Source: Prochlorococcus sp. AG-355-A09 (GTDB taxonomy: Bacteria > Cyanobacteriota > Cyanobacteriia > PCC-6307 > Cyanobiaceae). From it: a stretch of 64,000 nucleotides of DNA. The notes under the pieces were generated by a model that had not been told where the DNA came from, made no database searches, and saw only the letters and a program-made list of their open reading frames with translations. The stretch spans positions 1 through 64,000 of the forward strand of contig QCDG01000003.1 in the NCBI GenBank assembly GCA_003280995.1. The letters run 5' to 3'. The position numbers were made by a program, and so were the translations under genes. Each line of letters begins with the position of its first letter. The stretch's first letter is position 1. Below, piece by piece: positions 39,660 to 49,848 of this stretch.

Positions 39660-39884
39660 CAGAAGTAATAACTTAAACTTATATTAAGCTAATTAAAAAA
39701 ATTTGACTAGATTTAATTCAATAAAAATTTGCTGAAAGTTTATAAATTAAATAATATTGGTTAAAATTCTGAAAAAAAAAATCAAATAATTAAATTTTTA
39801 AAGTATTCTTTTAGGATTAAAGCCTTCTAATCAAAAAAAATCATTTCGATTGTTTATAGAAATATAGGCATAAATTTAAAAAGT

Positions 39885-41468
39885 ATGAATGGGCAATACT
39901 CTAAAAATAATGTTTTAGGCCAGTTAGCGATAGTTTTACATGCTCATCTACCTTATGTCAGAAAAAATGAAAAAAACTCCTTAGAAGAGGATTGGTTATT
40001 TCAGGCGATTTTGGAATGTTACATACCACTGCTTCAATCAATAGAATCTTCCAAAAATGAAAATCCTTCAAATACCAAACTTACTATTAGTTTGTCTCCA
40101 ACATTATTATCACTTTTAGATAATAAAAAAATTCAAGAAACATTCCCAAGCTGGATTGAGACAAGAAATGATTTCTTAAATGAACTGCCAAAAGAAGAAA
40201 AAAGTGCCTCTGAATTTTTAATTAATAACCTTAATGACAAATATTTGTATTGGCAAAAATGTTCTGGAAATTTAATTGAGAAGTTTAAAGTTTTAAATAA
40301 CTCTGGAAATTTGGATATTCTTACTTGTGCTGCTACACACGGTTATTTGCCAATTTTAAGGGAGAATCCAGAAACTGTTAAAGGACAAATCAATACAGCC
40401 ATTAGGAACCATGAAAATATTTTTGGAACTCAGCCTTTAGGTATTTGGTTACCTGAATGTGCATATTATGAGAATTTAGATGAAATGCTTTTTAATTCTG
40501 GAATTAGATATGCAATCTTAGATGGTCACGGTATTCTTAACGCTACGCCAAGACCTAGGTATGGTGTGTACGCTCCAATTTGCTCGAAAAAAGGAGTTGC
40601 CTTCTTTGGAAGAGATAGTGAGTCAACTTTACCCGTTTGGTCTGCAAAAGACGGGTTCCCGGGAGACAAAGTTTATAGGGAATTTCATAAAGATTTGGGA
40701 TGGGAATTACCTATCTCCAAACTCCAAAAGAAGGGTATCTCAACTAAAAGACCTTTGGGTTTGAAGTTTCATAAGATTACAGATTATAAGGCGCCATTAG
40801 GGGAAAAAGCTTTTTACTTAGAAAATGAAGCCAAAAAGAAGGTTGCAGAACATGCTGATTCTTATCTTCGAGCGAGATCTAAACAATTAGAAAAATTAAC
40901 ATTATCCTCTTCCTTTAAGCCATTATTGTTAGCTCCATTTGATGCAGAGTTATTTGGTCATTGGTGGTATGAAGGACCTTTTTTTATTGAAAATATTTTA
41001 AAAAACTCTAGTAAATACTCAATTAAGCTTACAAATTTAAAAGAATTCTTAATTCAAAAGCCAAATCTTCAGATTTGCGATCCATCACCATCAAGCTGGG
41101 GACAAGGAGGTTATCATAACTATTGGATTAATGATACAAATGCGTGGATTGTTCCGGAAATAACTAAAGCAGGCTCAACTTTTGTTGAGTTGTGCTCGAA
41201 AAATTTTAATAATGACTTATCTCCAAGACTTTTCAAGCAAGCAGCAAGAGAATTACTTCTTTCTCAGTCCTCTGATTGGAGTTTTATACTAAGAGCTGGA
41301 ACTACAACTGAGCTTGCAAAAGAGAGGATAGAAAGACATTTGTTCAGGTTCTGGAAAATAGTTGAAATGATTAAAAATCATTCCAACATTAATTTTAAAT
41401 TTCTTGAAGTTATTGAGGAAGAAGATAAAGTTTTCCCAGAAATTAATATTGATGATTGGCGAAAATAA
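39885..41468 (+). CDS. GH57 1,4-alpha-glucan branching enzyme family protein
   Basis: Glycoside hydrolase family 57 protein of 527 residues. Region 1 is LAIVLHAHLPYVRK, region 3 contains the nucleophile Glu in GIWLPECAYYENL (near 192), region 4 the acid Asp in LAPFDAELFGHWWYEGP (near 353), and a C-terminal helical domain follows. This is the arrangement of bacterial and archaeal GH57 branching enzymes, which add alpha-1,6 branches to glycogen, and it complements MalQ in the window. A related amylopullulanase-like activity cannot be excluded. It converges on crtL. Confidence 0.88.
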   Translation: MNGQYSKNNVLGQLAIVLHAHLPYVRKNEKNSLEEDWLFQAILECYIPLLQSIESSKNENPSNTKLTISLSPTLLSLLDNKKIQETFPSWIETRNDFLNELPKEEKSASEFLINNLNDKYLYWQKCSGNLIEKFKVLNNSGNLDILTCAATHGYLPILRENPETVKGQINTAIRNHENIFGTQPLGIWLPECAYYENLDEMLFNSGIRYAILDGHGILNATPRPRYGVYAPICSKKGVAFFGRDSESTLPVWSAKDGFPGDKVYREFHKDLGWELPISKLQKKGISTKRPLGLKFHKITDYKAPLGEKAFYLENEAKKKVAEHADSYLRARSKQLEKLTLSSSFKPLLLAPFDAELFGHWWYEGPFFIENILKNSSKYSIKLTNLKEFLIQKPNLQICDPSPSSWGQGGYHNYWINDTNAWIVPEITKAGSTFVELCSKNFNNDLSPRLFKQAARELLLSQSSDWSFILRAGTTTELAKERIERHLFRFWKIVEMIKNHSNINFKFLEVIEEEDKVFPEINIDDWRK

Positions 41469-41473
41469 AAATA

Positions 41474-42685
41474 CTAATTTAACTTGAGCATTCCTAGTTT
41501 TACTTTTAGAGGTGAATTTATAAACATCTTACTCATCACGTAAATTAGTTTTGGAAGTGGAAGTGTATTAGTAAGAAAACCTACCCATTCATTGGTTGAT
41601 AATCTAAAGAAATTTGAGAAAAAGCTTCTTAATCTACTTTCGTCAAAGCTCATCAATCTTCTTAGACCGTATTGGTAAAGTTTATGCCTTTGTATTAACT
41701 CGTTAGGCCATAGGATCTCCCAACCTTTTGTTGCTATTTCAAGAGAACTGTGATTAGGTTCTTTTAAAAAGATTGCTAATTTTTTTGCAAGGAGTGGAGC
41801 TCTTCTTAATAAAGATCCGATCATGTATCCAGATGCAGGATGCACCATGCTTGCAGACCCTCCAAAACCAAGTACAAATTGTTTTTTAAATGGGAGGGGT
41901 AAATTCATTGGAAAAAGGCAGTTCTCTTCATGAAAAATTTCACTTACTTGAATACCCTTGCTGTTTAGTCTTTTAAAAAGTCTTTTTTTGAGATTCTCTT
42001 GGGATAAGGCAGGATAACTAGCTAATGATGTTTCTTCAACAAAAAAAGTTTCATTTCCAAGATCCATTGCATAAAGAAAAGAAGGAGATAATAACTTTTC
42101 TTCATTGTTCAAATGATTTGGACGAAAATCCATTAAAACAAACTGATCCTTATTAACTGGTGGCGATGAAAATTTACCGACAATCCCATACGCAGCTTGT
42201 TGAGCGATTTCATTTTGGACTGGTCTTTTTATGAAATTACTTTTATGACCACTTGCGTCAATGACTAACCTAGCCTTTATTCTTAGACCTGAAAAGCAAA
42301 TCACTTCAGATAGTTTATTTTTCTCTTTAATATCTTTTGCTGTTTCATTCAACCATTCAATCCCGATACACTTTTTTAAAAGTTCATTTTGAAAAGCTTC
42401 TTGATTTATTAAACCATAATCGTAATTATGTTTTGTAGGATTATCTCCATTTTTATTTTCGCCATTTCCAAAAAAACTAACTGTTTTGCACCACCGATGA
42501 GATAACAAAGACTCTAATCCTAATTCCTCTAATTCAGAAGCCCAAATACCATATGTATTCTCCCATTTTTCATTTGGAGATTTAGTTGATATGCCCTTAA
42601 TATTTAGATCTTGCTTGGCTAATTCTGAAGCCAAGCATAGTGCTGCAGGCCCGGAACCTAAAATTAGAATATCAAGTATTTCCAT
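41474..42685 (-). CDS. crtL: Lycopene cyclase, CrtL (plant type)
   Basis: FAD-dependent cyclase forming the rings of beta-carotene and relatives. The dinucleotide motif is LILGSGPAALCLASELA (7-23). NTYGIWASELEELGL is the conserved family segment, and GGSASMVHPASGYMIGSLLRRAP lies in the C-terminal half. Length 403 is normal. Prochlorococcus has beta and epsilon paralogues; I favour the beta cyclase but the sequence alone does not let me prove it. It is 23 bases after gyrA on the same strand. Confidence 0.93.
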   Translation of the reverse strand: MEILDILILGSGPAALCLASELAKQDLNIKGISTKSPNEKWENTYGIWASELEELGLESLLSHRWCKTVSFFGNGENKNGDNPTKHNYDYGLINQEAFQNELLKKCIGIEWLNETAKDIKEKNKLSEVICFSGLRIKARLVIDASGHKSNFIKRPVQNEIAQQAAYGIVGKFSSPPVNKDQFVLMDFRPNHLNNEEKLLSPSFLYAMDLGNETFFVEETSLASYPALSQENLKKRLFKRLNSKGIQVSEIFHEENCLFPMNLPLPFKKQFVLGFGGSASMVHPASGYMIGSLLRRAPLLAKKLAIFLKEPNHSSLEIATKGWEILWPNELIQRHKLYQYGLRRLMSFDESRLRSFFSNFFRLSTNEWVGFLTNTLPLPKLIYVMSKMFINSPLKVKLGMLKLN

Positions 42686-42708
42686 ATTATCTAATAAATC
42701 ATATTCTT

Positions 42709-45306
42709 TTAATTTTCTTTGCCTTGATTAGATTGGTCTGTTTCCTCTGTTTGTTCATGAGGAACTAATACAACTTCTGATAAATGATCACCCTCATCTA
42801 ATCTTTGTAATTTTACTCCAGTAGCAGCTCTAGATTGCTGGGATATTTTATCTGCGTTTGTTCTAACTATCACGCCTTTTTCAGACACAAAAAGTAATTC
42901 TTCCCCTTCTCCAAGGACCTTCAAACAAACTAATACATCATCTTTAATTCTGAATTTTATTGCTCTTAACCCCATGCCTGCTCTTTTTTGTAACCTAAAT
43001 TGGGTTACAGGTACTCTTTTACCTAGTCCAAATGCACTGGCTATTAGTACCCAAGGACCTTCTGAAGTGTCAACTTCAAGATTTTCATCAGATTCTTTCG
43101 TGAGATCTTCACTTCTAGCTAATTGATCAACTAAATCAGATGTCAAAACATCCATAGAAACGAGATTGTCTCCTTCTCTCAGGTTCATAGATTTAACTCC
43201 CCTTGCGGTCCTGCCAAGTGGCCTTAATTCGTAAATATCTAGTCTGAAATGAATCGCCATTCCTGTCCTTGATCCAATCAAAACACTGTCACCCTCTTTT
43301 GATAATCTAACCCAAGTTAAAGCATCTCCATCCTCAAGATTTATTGCTATTAAACCATTTGATCGAATTTTTGAGAAAGCAGAAAGTGAAGTTCTTTTTA
43401 TAAATCCAGCCTTGGTTAACATTAATAGATAACAATCGTTATCAAAAGAATCTACTGCAACTAGCGAGGTTATCTTTTCTTCTCTTGGTATTGGGAGTAG
43501 TTGAACTGATGGAGTACCTTTAGCTGTTCTGCTACTCATAGGAACTCTATATGCTGGTAGAGCATAAGATACCCCTCTATCACTAAAAAGCAATAGAGTA
43601 TCATGATCATTACAGCTTATAAATAGTTTTACTTCATCATCTTCTTGTGTCTTTGTTCCGGCTTTACCTCTAGACCCACGACTTGTAGATTCGAATTCAT
43701 TAACAGGCATTCTTTTTAAATAACCTGCTTCCGTCAATAAAACTACAGATCTGTCATTAGCGATAAGATCAATATCATCTAGACCACCGCCTAAATCAAG
43801 TATTTCTGTTTTTCTTGGAGAGGAAAATCTTTCATTGATTTTATTAAGTTCTTCAAGAATAATTTCAAAAATTCTTTCTTTACTATTTAATATTTGCTGA
43901 TATTGGTTAATTTTTCGGGTTAACTCATCATGTTCCCCTTTGATTTTATCAGCTTCTAATGCTGTTAACCTTCTTAATTGCATTTGTAATATAGCTTCTG
44001 CCTGTGTGGCAGATAACTCATGATCAGTTTGTAATTTTTCTCGTGCTGAAACTGTATCTTTTGCTGATCTTATTAGATCAATAATCTCATCCATAACACC
44101 CAATGCTAATAAAAGGCCTTTTACTATGTGATCCCTCTCTTCAGCCTTTTTTAATAAAAACCCTGTTCTTCGTCTTATTGTCTCCACTCTGAAGTCTAGA
44201 AATACATCTAACATTTTTCTGAGTGAAAGTGTTGTGGGCTCTCCTTTTACTAAAGCAAGGATATTTGCACTAAAGTTATTTTGTAGAGGTGTTAACTTAA
44301 ATAAATTATTTAAAACTACTTGTGGGTAGGCATCCCTTTTTAGTTCAATAACAATCCTCATTCCGTCTCGATCACTTTCATCTCTGATATCAGAAATACC
44401 TTCTAATTTTTTTTCATTAACCAAGTCAGCAATTCTTTCTATCAATGCAGCTTTATTAGTTTGGAATGGGAGCTCTGAAATTATTACTGCATCTTTTTCA
44501 GCTCTACTACTGGATTTAATTTGCTCAATATTTGCTACACCTCTCATGGTTATAGAACCCCTCCCTGTCTTGAAAGTTTCTCTGATACCATCTCTGCCTA
44601 AGATTTGACCACCTGTGGGAAAATCAGGACCCTTAATTATTTCAAAAAGTTCTCTATCTTCAATCGAAGGGTTATTGATGATTGATTTGAGACCATTAAT
44701 TAATTCCCCTAAGTTATGAGGTGGAATATTAGTTGCCATTCCTACTGCTATTCCAGAAGATCCATTTAGTAGTAGTTGAGGGATTCTTGCAGGTAAAACT
44801 GTTGGCTCTTGTTGAGATCCGTCAAAATTATCGGCGAAATCTACAGTTTCAGATTCAATATCCTCTAATAAACTTTCATCTGTAAGAGATTGCAAACGAG
44901 ATTCTGTATATCTCATTGCTGCTGGAGGGTCGTTATCAACAGAACCAAAGTTTCCATGGCCATCTATGAGTGGCATCCTCATAGAGAAATCCTGAGCCAT
45001 CCTAACCAAAGCATCATAAACAGCAGTATCGCCATGAGGGTGGTATTTACCTAGTACTTCTCCAACAACTCTTGCACATTTTCTGTATGGTCTACCGCTA
45101 GTTAAACCAAGTTCATACATTGCATAAAGAATTCTTCTATGAACAGGTTTTAATCCATCTCTTGCATCTGGAAGAGCACGACCGACTATAACGCTCATTG
45201 CATACTCAAGATATGAGCGAGACATCTCGTTTCTTAGGTCAGTCTGAATAATTCGGTCGTTATCTTCGCTTAATCCTGAGTTGTCAGAATCTAAAATATC
45301 AGACAT
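42709..45306 (-). CDS. gyrA: DNA gyrase subunit A
   Basis: Breaks and rejoins DNA to add negative supercoils, with GyrB. The N-terminal domain has the active-site Tyr in [13 protein letters not shown] (near 130) and the quinolone-region segment [20 protein letters not shown]. The C-terminal six-bladed domain includes the GyrA box, here [15 protein letters not shown] (near 540-560), that marks gyrase rather than ParC. Length 865 is normal. An acidic Gln/Glu-rich tail ends the protein. It is divergent from guaB3. Confidence 0.97.
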   Translation of the reverse strand: MSDILDSDNSGLSEDNDRIIQTDLRNEMSRSYLEYAMSVIVGRALPDARDGLKPVHRRILYAMYELGLTSGRPYRKCARVVGEVLGKYHPHGDTAVYDALVRMAQDFSMRMPLIDGHGNFGSVDNDPPAAMRYTESRLQSLTDESLLEDIESETVDFADNFDGSQQEPTVLPARIPQLLLNGSSGIAVGMATNIPPHNLGELINGLKSIINNPSIEDRELFEIIKGPDFPTGGQILGRDGIRETFKTGRGSITMRGVANIEQIKSSSRAEKDAVIISELPFQTNKAALIERIADLVNEKKLEGISDIRDESDRDGMRIVIELKRDAYPQVVLNNLFKLTPLQNNFSANILALVKGEPTTLSLRKMLDVFLDFRVETIRRRTGFLLKKAEERDHIVKGLLLALGVMDEIIDLIRSAKDTVSAREKLQTDHELSATQAEAILQMQLRRLTALEADKIKGEHDELTRKINQYQQILNSKERIFEIILEELNKINERFSSPRKTEILDLGGGLDDIDLIANDRSVVLLTEAGYLKRMPVNEFESTSRGSRGKAGTKTQEDDEVKLFISCNDHDTLLLFSDRGVSYALPAYRVPMSSRTAKGTPSVQLLPIPREEKITSLVAVDSFDNDCYLLMLTKAGFIKRTSLSAFSKIRSNGLIAINLEDGDALTWVRLSKEGDSVLIGSRTGMAIHFRLDIYELRPLGRTARGVKSMNLREGDNLVSMDVLTSDLVDQLARSEDLTKESDENLEVDTSEGPWVLIASAFGLGKRVPVTQFRLQKRAGMGLRAIKFRIKDDVLVCLKVLGEGEELLFVSEKGVIVRTNADKISQQSRAATGVKLQRLDEGDHLSEVVLVPHEQTEETDQSNQGKEN

Positions 45307-45485
45307 ATAAAAATCCTTTTTTTAATAATAATCGCTGATTGTCATAATTAATAAAAAAAAATATTTATTTAATTCCCAAATACTCACATTTACACACAAA
45401 TCAAAATAAAACCTGTTGTTTTTGAACAAACCTTGGCTTATTACCCCTTTAGTTGTTAATTTAATCAGAATAAAGATAAAATTTC

Positions 45486-46649
45486 GTGAATATTGAACTT
45501 GGTTTAAATAAAAAAGTCAGAAGGGCTTATGGCATTGATGAAATAGCTTTAGTCCCTGGGAATAGAACACTTGATTACGATTTGACTGATCCTTCTTGGT
45601 TAATAGGTGATTTTAAAAGAGAAGTTCCAATCGTAGCTAGTGCCATGGACAGTGTTGTCGATGTCAATACGGCTATAGAACTCACAAAATTAGGTTCTAT
45701 AGGGGTTATTAATATGGAGGGTATACAAACAAGATATGAAAATCCTGATAAAATATTGCACCAAATAGCAGCAGTGGGAAAAAATGATTTTGTTCCGTTA
45801 ATGCAGAAGATATACAGTGAACCTGTCAAGGAGGGATTAATTTTACAAAGAATAAATGAGGTCAAAGAAGGAGGAGGTATCGCTGCTTTTAGTGGGACTC
45901 CTCAGGCTGCTATTAAGTTTAGGGAAACACTTAATAATTCCAAAATAGATTTATTTTTTCTTCAAGGAACTGTTGTTTCAACTGAACATCTTGGTTTGGA
46001 AGGTAAGGAAACCTTAAATATTAAAGATCTTTGCCAATCTATGAATGTCCCAGTTGTAGCGGGAAATTGTGTTACTTACGAAGTCGCAAAACTTCTCATG
46101 GATGCAGGAGTTGCAGGGTTAATGGTTGGGATAGGACCTGGAGCGGCATGTACATCAAGAGGAGTACTGGGAATTGGAATACCTCAAGCAACTGCAATTG
46201 CTGATTGTAGTGCGGCCAGAAATGATTATTTTCAAGAATGTGGTCGTTATATTCCTATTATTGGTGATGGAGGAATTGTAACGGGCGGAGATATCTGTAA
46301 ATGTTTAGCATGTGGAGCAGATGCTGTAATGATTGGATCCCCAATAGCTAAATCCTCAAACGCTCCAGGCAAAGGATTTCACTGGGGTATGGCTACTCCA
46401 AGTACAGTATTGCCTAGGGGCACAAGAATTGAAGTTGGTTCTACAGGATCCTTAGAAAGAATAATTAAAGGACCTGCCCTACTTGATGATGGGACACATA
46501 ACTTATTAGGAGCCATTAGAACCTCAATGAGTACTCTTGGGGCAAAAAATATTAAAGAAATGCAAGAAGTTGAAATAGTTATTGCACCATCTCTTCTAAC
46601 AGAGGGTAAGGTTTATCAAAAAGCTCAGCAGCTTGGGATGGGTAAGTAG
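45486..46649 (+). CDS. guaB3: GuaB3-type IMP dehydrogenase-family protein
   Basis: A 387-residue relative of IMP dehydrogenase that lacks the CBS (Bateman) domains. Seen: VPIVASAMDSVVD, the phosphate loop, GIGPGAACTSRGVLGIG with the catalytic Cys near residue 222, IIGDGGIVTGGDI and GSPIAKSSNAPGKGFHWGMA. GuaB3 is a cyanobacterial and actinobacterial subgroup reported to act as an IMP dehydrogenase; exact role here is inferred. Start GTG at 45486. It precedes yfr1 and trxA, a conserved order in Prochlorococcus. Confidence 0.93.
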   Translation: MNIELGLNKKVRRAYGIDEIALVPGNRTLDYDLTDPSWLIGDFKREVPIVASAMDSVVDVNTAIELTKLGSIGVINMEGIQTRYENPDKILHQIAAVGKNDFVPLMQKIYSEPVKEGLILQRINEVKEGGGIAAFSGTPQAAIKFRETLNNSKIDLFFLQGTVVSTEHLGLEGKETLNIKDLCQSMNVPVVAGNCVTYEVAKLLMDAGVAGLMVGIGPGAACTSRGVLGIGIPQATAIADCSAARNDYFQECGRYIPIIGDGGIVTGGDICKCLACGADAVMIGSPIAKSSNAPGKGFHWGMATPSTVLPRGTRIEVGSTGSLERIIKGPALLDDGTHNLLGAIRTSMSTLGAKNIKEMQEVEIVIAPSLLTEGKVYQKAQQLGMGK

Positions 46650-46718
46650 TTTTTTTAAGCAAAACTATAAAACCTTTGTGAATTAAGCATTAAATTGAAA
46701 AATTTTCTGATTAGGAGT

Positions 46719-46724
46719 TATTAT
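46719..46724 (+). promoter_or_regulatory. Likely -10 box of yfr1
   Basis: TATTAT at 46719-46724 lies 9 bases before the first G of the Yfr1 hairpin (46733), a standard -10 to start distance. No -35 box is evident. Confidence 0.45.
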
Positions 46725-46732
46725 TAAATGAT

Positions 46733-46787
46733 GGGGGAAACCCCATACTCCTCACACACTAAATCGCCCGATTAATCGGGCTTTTTT
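46733..46787 (+). ncRNA. yfr1: Yfr1 small regulatory RNA
   Basis: Yfr1 is a trans-acting sRNA of cyanobacteria, known to target outer-membrane protein mRNAs. The region shows its hallmark layout: a first hairpin, ATGGGG/CCCCAT around GAAA (46731-46746), the ultraconserved single-stranded ACTCCTCACAC (46747-46757), a short linker, then a terminator hairpin and T6. It lies between guaB3 and trxA, the published location in Prochlorococcus. The exact 5' end is set from the hairpin, not from data. Confidence 0.95.
46766..46787 (+). terminator. Rho-independent terminator of yfr1
   Basis: The perfect palindrome GCCCGATTAATCGGGC (46766-46781) is followed directly by six T (46782-46787). It forms the 3' hairpin of Yfr1 and may also end guaB3 read-through. 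Confidence 0.93.
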
Positions 46788-46878
46788 AGATATTTTGTTA
46801 CTTATATTATTTTATCTGTAATGAAATCATCACTTACAAGAATTGCCTGCTAAATTTTCAAAAAGGAATACTTAAATT

Positions 46879-47202
46879 ATGTCATCAGCTCCAGCCGTAA
46901 CTGATTCTTCATTTGACAAGGATGTACTGCAAAGTGATCTACCAGTCTTGGTTGATTTTTGGGCACCATGGTGCGGTCCATGTAGGATGGTTGCACCAGT
47001 TGTAGAAGAAATCTCAAAAGACTTCGAAGGGAAAATTAAAGTTTTTAAATTAAACACAGATGAGAATCCAAATGTTGCAAGTCAATACGGAATTAGAAGT
47101 ATACCAACATTAATGATCTTTAAAGGAGGTCAAAAGGTTGATACAGTTGTTGGAGCTGTACCAAAAGCAACTCTTTCGAGCACTTTAACTAAGCATTTAT
47201 AA
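46879..47202 (+). CDS. trxA: Thioredoxin
   Basis: General disulfide reductant, 107 residues, m-type. Active site WCGPC gives C32 and C35, with the usual [13 protein letters not shown] context, the cis-Pro in RSIPTLMIF and GxVPKATL near the end. It reduces Calvin-cycle and OpcA-type targets and is reduced by ferredoxin- or NADPH-thioredoxin reductase. It is 11 bases ahead of hisH. Confidence 0.98.
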   Translation: MSSAPAVTDSSFDKDVLQSDLPVLVDFWAPWCGPCRMVAPVVEEISKDFEGKIKVFKLNTDENPNVASQYGIRSIPTLMIFKGGQKVDTVVGAVPKATLSSTLTKHL

Positions 47203-47213
47203 ATTTAAAAGCT

Positions 47214-47831
47214 TTGCACAAAATTGGACTTATAGATTACGGGATGGGTAACATTCATTCTGTAACAAAATCTCTAGAAAGTCTTGGAGAAGAAATAATA
47301 TTAATTAAAAACTTTAATGATTCCAAGCTTTGTAAGGCGATAGTTCTTCCTGGTGTTGGAGCATTTGATCCAGCGATGAATAATCTCATAAATACTGATT
47401 TGATAACTGATTTGAAGAATTGGATTAAAAGTGGGAAGTCCTTCTTTGGGATATGTTTAGGTCTTCAACTACTCTTTGAATCTAGTGATGAAGGAAAAGT
47501 TCAAGGGCTGGGGATTTTAAAAGGAAAAATACAAAAAATACCCAATATTGTTAACCAAAGAATCCCTCACATGGGTTGGTGCCAACTTTTACCTACAAAA
47601 AAAAATACCTTATTTGGGATTGAAGAATTAAATAATTGGGTCTATTTTGTACATTCCTATCATGCAATTCCAGATGACTTAAATATTATTGCAGCTCAGG
47701 TTGATTATGGCTCTGAAAAATTAACTGCAATGATAGAGAATGATAATTTATTGGCCTGTCAATTTCATCCGGAAAAATCTGGAAAAACTGGTGAAAAACT
47801 TTTGAAAAGATGGCTGAGTAATATTCAATAA
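47214..47831 (+). CDS. hisH: Imidazole glycerol phosphate synthase glutaminase subunit
   Basis: Supplies ammonia to HisF in histidine and purine-linked synthesis. Class I glutaminase triad: Cys in FFGICLGLQLLFE (near 81), His and Glu in ACQFHPEKSG (near 186-189). The opening IGLIDYGMGNIHSVTKSLE is typical. Length 205 is normal. Start TTG at 47214, 11 bases after trxA; the conserved IGLIDYG begins at residue 4, so no later start is possible. Confidence 0.96.
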   Translation: MHKIGLIDYGMGNIHSVTKSLESLGEEIILIKNFNDSKLCKAIVLPGVGAFDPAMNNLINTDLITDLKNWIKSGKSFFGICLGLQLLFESSDEGKVQGLGILKGKIQKIPNIVNQRIPHMGWCQLLPTKKNTLFGIEELNNWVYFVHSYHAIPDDLNIIAAQVDYGSEKLTAMIENDNLLACQFHPEKSGKTGEKLLKRWLSNIQ

Positions 47832-47844
47832 CTGATGCTTAGGG

Positions 47845-48444
47845 ATGAAGACTAATTTAAGATTAATAGGTGGCAAAAAACTTCAAAGTCCAAATAATTC
47901 CTATACCAGACCTACAACTTTGAGAGTGAGAGAGGCCATATTTAATATATTGAACAATAGAGTTAAAAATAGTAACTGGTTAGATTTATTTAGTGGAACA
48001 GGGGCCATTTCTTGTGAAGCCTATAATCACGGGGCAAGCAAAATACTTGCAATTGAAAAAAATAAAATCAACTCAAAAATTTGCTTAGAAAATTTACATT
48101 CTTTGGAGAACATAGAGAATAGGAGAAATGATATCGAAGTTATTTGTAAAGATGTTTTGAAATGGACAAAACCAAATTATGAGAGAAACTTATCATCTAG
48201 AAATATGGATTTAAATAAATTAAAATTTGATTTTGTTTATCTTGATCCTCCCTACTATGTGGATTTCCATGAATTAATTTTAAATCAATTATTTAATTGT
48301 AATTTTTTAAAAAAAGATTCGACAGTTATTTGTGAACATTCTCCAGACTTAACTATTAAAAAAAGTACTTTGTGGGAAACTATAGATGTACGAAATTATG
48401 GGCAATCAAGATTAACATTTTTAATCAATGTCCAGCATCCCTGA
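47845..48444 (+). CDS. rsmD: 16S rRNA (guanine966-N2)-methyltransferase RsmD
   Basis: Methylates G966 of 16S rRNA using SAM. The 199 residues begin [12 protein letters not shown], with the [16 protein letters not shown] motif typical of RsmD, then motif [15 protein letters not shown], and the catalytic motif [11 protein letters not shown] (N-x-x-D-PPY variant). Its last 24 bases overlap the petG coding region on the opposite strand. It follows hisH by 13 bases. Confidence 0.93.
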   Translation: MKTNLRLIGGKKLQSPNNSYTRPTTLRVREAIFNILNNRVKNSNWLDLFSGTGAISCEAYNHGASKILAIEKNKINSKICLENLHSLENIENRRNDIEVICKDVLKWTKPNYERNLSSRNMDLNKLKFDFVYLDPPYYVDFHELILNQLFNCNFLKKDSTVICEHSPDLTIKKSTLWETIDVRNYGQSRLTFLINVQHP

Positions 48445-48540
48445 ACCTCTTCTGTATTGATTCCATGCACTTACGAATAATCCAAGAAGAGTTATCGGAA
48501 CTAAACCTAAAACAATTCCACAAAGAAGAGGCTCGATCAT
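48421..48540 (-). CDS. petG: PetG, cytochrome b6f subunit V
   Basis: A 39-residue membrane peptide that stabilises the cytochrome b6f complex. The minus strand from 48540 to 48421 reads [20 protein letters not shown], then [19 protein letters not shown] and a TAA stop. This is the full PetG sequence type with its single membrane helix. A purine-rich AAGG lies 12 bases before the ATG. The gene is easy to miss because of its length; the last 24 bases overlap the end of rsmD antiparallel. It is divergent from cytM. Confidence 0.97.
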   Translation of the reverse strand: MIEPLLCGIVLGLVPITLLGLFVSAWNQYRRGSGMLDID

Positions 48541-48595
48541 TTTTTTGCCTTTTTTGAATTTCTTATTCACAATTGTTACATAGAGATTATTTTTT

Positions 48596-48982
48596 GTGTC
48601 AACATCTTCATCAACTGCAGCAGAAAGAGACTTTAAAAGTGAATTCTTAAAAATTGTTCTTATTTTATTTGGGGTTTTATTGATTTTGTTTTTAATATTT
48701 TTCGTAAATCATCATGAAAATAATAAATATATTATTGAAACTCTAGAGCTCAATGGCTCTGCTGAGGAAGGAGATGCTCTTTTTAAGATGAATTGTGTTG
48801 GATGTCATGGAATTACAGCAAGAGGATTAGTGGGGCCAGACTTGCACTCAATAACTAAACGTTTGAATGATAAACAGATAATAAAACAAGTTACTGAAGG
48901 CCTAACTCCTCCTATGCCAAGTTTTGAAATTGATCCTGTAAATATGTCTAATTTATTAAAATATCTTCATAGTCTTGAATGA
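48596..48982 (+). CDS. cytM: Cytochrome cM-type c-type cytochrome
   Basis: A 128-residue single-haem protein anchored by one helix (residues 19-38). The haem motif is CVGCH (C67, C70, H71), and M107 in LTPPMPSFE is the likely sixth ligand. This fits cytochrome cM, a low-abundance protein linked to respiration and dark regulation in cyanobacteria. Start GTG at 48596, needed to cover the N-terminal polar cap. It overlaps the methyltransferase gene by 4 bases. Confidence 0.88.
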   Translation: MSTSSSTAAERDFKSEFLKIVLILFGVLLILFLIFFVNHHENNKYIIETLELNGSAEEGDALFKMNCVGCHGITARGLVGPDLHSITKRLNDKQIIKQVTEGLTPPMPSFEIDPVNMSNLLKYLHSLE

Positions 48983-49728
48983 TTTTGGGAAAAAATTTTT
49001 CTAATTTAAAGGTAATATTAGTTGAACCAAATGGCCCTTTAAATGTAGGGAGCGTTGCTAGATTATGCTCCAACTTTGAAGTTGATGAGTTAAGAATTGT
49101 GTCTCCGAAATGCGATATATTTTCTTTAGAAGCAAAAAAAATGGCCCTTAAAGGTTATAAATTTCTTGAAAATTGTAAGATTTTTGATGATCTTCAAAAA
49201 GCAATTTTTGACTGTGATTTAGTTCTGGCATCTTGTGGAAGGATTGATGTAAATAAAAATTCATTTTTTGAATCTTCTGAAGATATAGTTGATTGGACTT
49301 TATCTTTTAAAAGGATAAACAATTTAGCAATTATATTTGGAAGAGAAGATAGAGGTTTAACTAACAGTGAATTGCTTCTGGCAAATAAAACTTTTAATAT
49401 CCCAACTTCTCAGAATAATCCTTCATTAAATCTTTCTCACGCTGTTTCAATAGCTTTGTATGAGTTAAATAAGTCTTCAAAAAGAAACTTTGAACAAGAA
49501 CTAAAAGTTTTTAATCTTGCATCATCAAAACAAATTCATGATTCGTTTTCGGAGATAGAAGAATTACTTTTGAAGGTTGGATATCTTTTAAAACATACTT
49601 CCAAGGCAAAAATCAGTAAATTTAAGAATTTTGTTTTGAGGGCAAATACATCAATGCATGAAATTAATGTTTTAAGAGGAATTGTCCATCAAATAAACTG
49701 GTTTTTGAACAACTCAAGAAAAAGATAA
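48979..49728 (+). CDS. SPOUT RNA methyltransferase, TrmJ-like
   Basis: A 249-residue TrmH/TrmJ-family 2'-O-methyltransferase. Motif 1 is VEPNGPLNVGSVARLCSNF, motif 2 IIFGREDRGLTNSELL and motif 3 PSLNLSHAVSIALYEL, the trefoil-knot SAM site. Length and C-terminal extension resemble TrmJ, which methylates position 32 of tRNA. The exact RNA target is inferred. It starts 4 bases inside the cytM end. Confidence 0.88.
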   Translation: MILGKNFSNLKVILVEPNGPLNVGSVARLCSNFEVDELRIVSPKCDIFSLEAKKMALKGYKFLENCKIFDDLQKAIFDCDLVLASCGRIDVNKNSFFESSEDIVDWTLSFKRINNLAIIFGREDRGLTNSELLLANKTFNIPTSQNNPSLNLSHAVSIALYELNKSSKRNFEQELKVFNLASSKQIHDSFSEIEELLLKVGYLLKHTSKAKISKFKNFVLRANTSMHEINVLRGIVHQINWFLNNSRKR

Positions 49729-49848
49729 GTAAGTATAAACTTGATTAATTATTATTCACTGCAGTTTTAATTAGATAGGGATATTTACTAAAAACATTTT
49801 CTGAAGTAGCATCTATGGATTATTTGAAATTTTAAGAAAATTAAAACT

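Noticed and set aside
39660..39884. Leader peptide or attenuator before leuA, or a gene in the leuA/GH57 spacer
   Set aside because: No Leu-rich short ORF with alternative hairpins is visible; the spacer is AT-rich with scattered homopolymers only.
48372..48557. Plus-strand ORF between rsmD and cytM
   Set aside because: It overlaps rsmD and petG in the wrong frame or strand; the petG reading on the minus strand explains the region.
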